From: an uncultured Eubacteriales bacterium
GTDB lineage: Bacteria > Bacillota > Clostridia > Oscillospirales > CAG-272
Assembly: GCA_934477985.1 (NCBI GenBank)
Contig: CAKSOR010000135.1
Location: 1 to 6,927 of the forward strand
Length of the DNA: 6,927 nucleotides
Direction of reading: 5' to 3'
Under the pieces are notes generated by a model. It had not been told where the DNA came from and did no database searches. It saw only the letters and a list, made by a program, of their open reading frames with translations. Position numbers and translations under genes: made by a program. Positions 5,863 to 6,927 of the stretch are shown here, in pieces (the first letter of the stretch is position 1; each line of letters opens with the position of its first letter).

Positions 5863-6486
5863 ATGAAAAACAAGAAGCTCCTCAACTACTTCAAGAACTT
5901 CACACCATTCATCGGCATCGGCGGTGTGCTTGTCGTTGCCGGATTCCTGATCGACTATTACGCGTATGAGATCTGGATGCTCGGAATACCGATCCTCGTC
6001 GTAGGACTCGCGCTCGCCGTGCTTGGAATGGTCATGAGTGTGAGCGACGCGAACTACCTCGTCTACTTCACCGACAAGTGCGATAAGGCAGCTGAGAATT
6101 ACCCGCACGAGAACGCCCCCGACAATACCTTCGACGAGTTCATCTTCGACGGCAACAGGTTCGGTCGTCTCGACAAGTCGCAGAAGCCGCGCTCCGAGAA
6201 GTTTGTCCGCACCAACGTATTCTTCTCGAAGAAGACGCTTGAGATCGACACCTACAGCGTCGATCTGACCGAGGACTCGCTTGAGACCGCAAGGCACGAG
6301 TTCCCGCTCGAGAGCGTCACGGCGTCGGTCGAGGAAAAGGAGGCCCGCGTCAGGGGGAATCTCAAGAAGCTCTCATTCATGACGGTCGCGTCGGGCGACG
6401 AGAAGGTCACCTTCCCGGTCAGATACAACGACATCGGCGTCGATCAGCTCGTCGAGCGGATTAACGACGCGAAGAAGCGCCTGTAA
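5863..6486 (+). CDS. Two-helix membrane protein of unknown function
   Basis: 207 residues. A short basic N-terminus (MKNKKLLNYFKNF) precedes two hydrophobic helices at about 15-31 and 37-58, separated by a short DYYAYE turn, which puts both ends in the cytoplasm. Residues about 60-207 are soluble and charged. The stretch from about 115 on alternates short beta-like segments (KTLEIDTYSVDL, FPLESVTASVEE, KKLSFMTVAS, KVTFPVRY) and ends in a helix (GVDQLVERINDAKKRL). This is the outline of a bacterial PH-like domain, but I cannot confirm the family. The ATG at 5863 has AAAGGG at 5847-5852 with a 10-nt spacer. The gene stands alone between a promoter and a terminator and may be controlled by the palindrome at 5831-5849. 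Confidence 0.85.
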   Translation: MKNKKLLNYFKNFTPFIGIGGVLVVAGFLIDYYAYEIWMLGIPILVVGLALAVLGMVMSVSDANYLVYFTDKCDKAAENYPHENAPDNTFDEFIFDGNRFGRLDKSQKPRSEKFVRTNVFFSKKTLEIDTYSVDLTEDSLETARHEFPLESVTASVEEKEARVRGNLKKLSFMTVASGDEKVTFPVRYNDIGVDQLVERINDAKKRL

Positions 6487-6496
6487 TCATCAGAAG

Positions 6497-6528
6497 ACAG
6501 CATGGCTTGCCGTGCTGTTTTCTTTTAT
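6497..6528 (+). terminator. Rho-independent terminator of the 207-residue membrane protein gene
   Basis: A 9-bp stem ACAGCATGG / CCGTGCTGT (6497-6505 with 6510-6518, one T-G pair) with a CTTG tetraloop, followed by TTTTCTTTTATT. It starts 10 nt after the stop codon. Confidence 0.92.
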
Positions 6529-6532
6529 TGTC

Positions 6533-6569
6533 AAAAAAGAGACCGCGAAGCTGCCTGCCTCGCGGTTTT
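6533..6569 (-). terminator. Terminator hairpin, mainly for minus-strand transcripts
   Basis: A 7-bp stem ACCGCGA / TCGCGGT (6542-6548 with 6560-6566) around an 11-nt loop. On the minus strand it is followed by CTCTTTTTT, a strong T-run, and on the plus strand only by TTTTA. It probably serves as a backup stop for the convergent gene from the right, and possibly in both directions. Confidence 0.65.
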
Positions 6570-6671
6570 AAAGGAAACACTGATTTAAGGTTGTTTTCGC
6601 AGAAAAAAGCCCATAAATCCAAGACTTTTTTCTGCGAAACCCCGAATTGTTCAGTGTATTCTTAAAGGAAA
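6568..6671. repeat. Nested palindromic MITE-like element flanked by 10-bp direct repeats
   Basis: An outer inverted repeat ACACTGA (6577-6583) / TCAGTGT (6651-6657) encloses a perfect 15-bp inner one, TTTCGCAGAAAAAAG (6595-6609) / CTTTTTTCTGCGAAA (6625-6639), with a 15-nt loop. The ends are marked by identical TTAAAGGAAA at 6568-6577 and 6662-6671. No coding capacity was seen. Size, terminal inverted repeats and flanking direct repeats suggest a miniature inverted-repeat element or REP-like unit. The outer arms match the shorter repeats at 1287-1314 and 5284-5314. Confidence 0.55.
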
Positions 6672-6696
6672 GGGGACTGCCGCGAAAGCGACAGCC
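6660..6696 (-). terminator. Terminator of the Q/N-repeat protein gene
   Basis: On the minus strand GGCTGTCGC (6696-6688), loop TTTC, GCGGCAGTC and one more C (6683-6674) form about 9 pairs, including two G-U wobbles that would be C-A mismatches on the plus strand. The hairpin is therefore a minus-strand structure. It begins about 10 nt past the stop at 6706 and is followed by CCCTTTCCTTT, a modest T-run. Confidence 0.65.
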
Positions 6697-6705
6697 TCCT
6701 TATCT

Positions 6706-6927
6706 TTATCTGTTGTAATTATTCCACTGATTGTTCTGATTCTGATTCTGATTCTGATTCTGATTCTGCGGCGGATAGTAATTCTGCCCTCGGTTCTGGG
6801 GATTCGAGTAGGGCGGGGGATTCATGCCGCGGTTCTGCTGCATCGCCTGCATGCGGAGCTGCTCGCGGCGTCGTCTCTCACGCTCGGCGCGGCGGCGCTT
6901 CTTTATCCGCTGAGCACGGATGTAGAG
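6706..6927 (-). CDS. C-terminal end of a basic, Q/N-repeat protein (5' end outside window)
   Basis: 73 codons from the right edge to TAA at 6708-6706. The visible part starts LYIRAQRIKKRRRAERERRR, an extremely basic, probably helical stretch (residues 1-25 of the fragment). It continues with a Met/Gln-rich MQAMQQNRGMN, a Pro/Tyr/Asn linker (PPPYSNPQNRGQNYYPP), six Gln-Asn units and the end NQWNNYNR. Such tails are often disordered cytoplasmic extensions of membrane proteins; the basic stretch would fit a position just inside a membrane helix, but no helix is visible here. I do not recognise the family. The frame is supported by the codon pattern, by the in-frame hexamer repeat and by a downstream minus-strand terminator. 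Confidence 0.75.
   Translation of the reverse strand, partial: LYIRAQRIKKRRRAERERRRREQLRMQAMQQNRGMNPPPYSNPQNRGQNYYPPQNQNQNQNQNQNNQWNNYNR
6736..6768 (-). repeat. In-frame hexanucleotide microsatellite (CAGAAT)5 coding Gln-Asn
   Basis: Five exact CTGATT units on the plus strand plus a half unit; on the minus strand they read CAG AAT five times and then CAG. The codons are identical in every unit, which points to recent expansion by slippage instead of selection on amino acids alone. Copy-number changes would add or remove Gln-Asn pairs without breaking the frame. Confidence 0.85.

Noticed and set aside
5833..6297. Minus-strand open frame of 154 codons
   Set aside because: Antisense to the 207-residue membrane protein, whose frame has a promoter, ribosome binding site and terminator. 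The antisense product has no recognisable motif.
6736..6768. Tandem repeats considered as a CRISPR array
   Set aside because: The unit is 6 nt with no spacers, is in frame with a coding sequence, and no cas genes are present.

Overview
The window looks like chromosomal DNA of a Gram-positive, clostridial-type bacterium, most likely an uncultured gut Oscillospirales-like lineage. The support is: AGGAGG-type ribosome binding sites, SigA-type promoters with near-consensus TTGACA/TATAAT boxes, Rho-independent terminators with clear T-runs, an S-layer-homology (SLH) surface protein, and a small protein that matches the clostridial CD3324 family. Coding DNA is GC-rich and strongly codon-biased, while the gaps between genes are AT-rich. 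The taxon is an inference from these traits; no marker gene is present.

Layout. Positions 1-1263 (minus strand) hold most of an SLH-domain exported protein whose 3' end lies outside the window. Positions 1397-5038 (minus strand) hold a tightly packed three-gene operon: a MoxR-family AAA+ ATPase, a DUF58 protein, and a multi-pass membrane protein with a DUF4129-like tail. It is driven by a perfect consensus promoter at 5074-5102 and closed by a hairpin terminator at 1361-1391. Divergently, on the plus strand, a promoter at 5153-5181 produces a roughly 230-nt leader that carries a 9-codon open reading frame and several hairpins, followed by a 95-residue CD3324-family protein (5417-5704) and a terminator. 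A second plus-strand unit (promoter 5802-5830 with a palindrome over the predicted start site) encodes a 207-residue two-helix membrane protein (5863-6486). Convergent to it, the C-terminal end of a basic, Q/N-repeat protein enters from the right edge (6706-6927, minus strand). The gap between these convergent genes contains three terminator-like hairpins and a nested palindromic, MITE-like element with 10-bp direct repeats at its ends.

How the genes work together. MoxR ATPase plus DUF58 plus a DUF4129-tailed membrane protein is a recurring bacterial module, thought to act as a chaperone-like system for envelope or metal-dependent (von Willebrand factor A-type) proteins. Here the third gene lacks the transglutaminase domain often found in this position, and the DUF58 protein has Asn where the metal-site Asp would be expected. 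The SLH protein directly downstream is a possible envelope client, but this is only a neighbourhood inference. The most unusual parts of the window are the structured leader with its tiny open reading frame, and the small palindromic repeat that occurs three times in intergenic DNA with compensating base changes.
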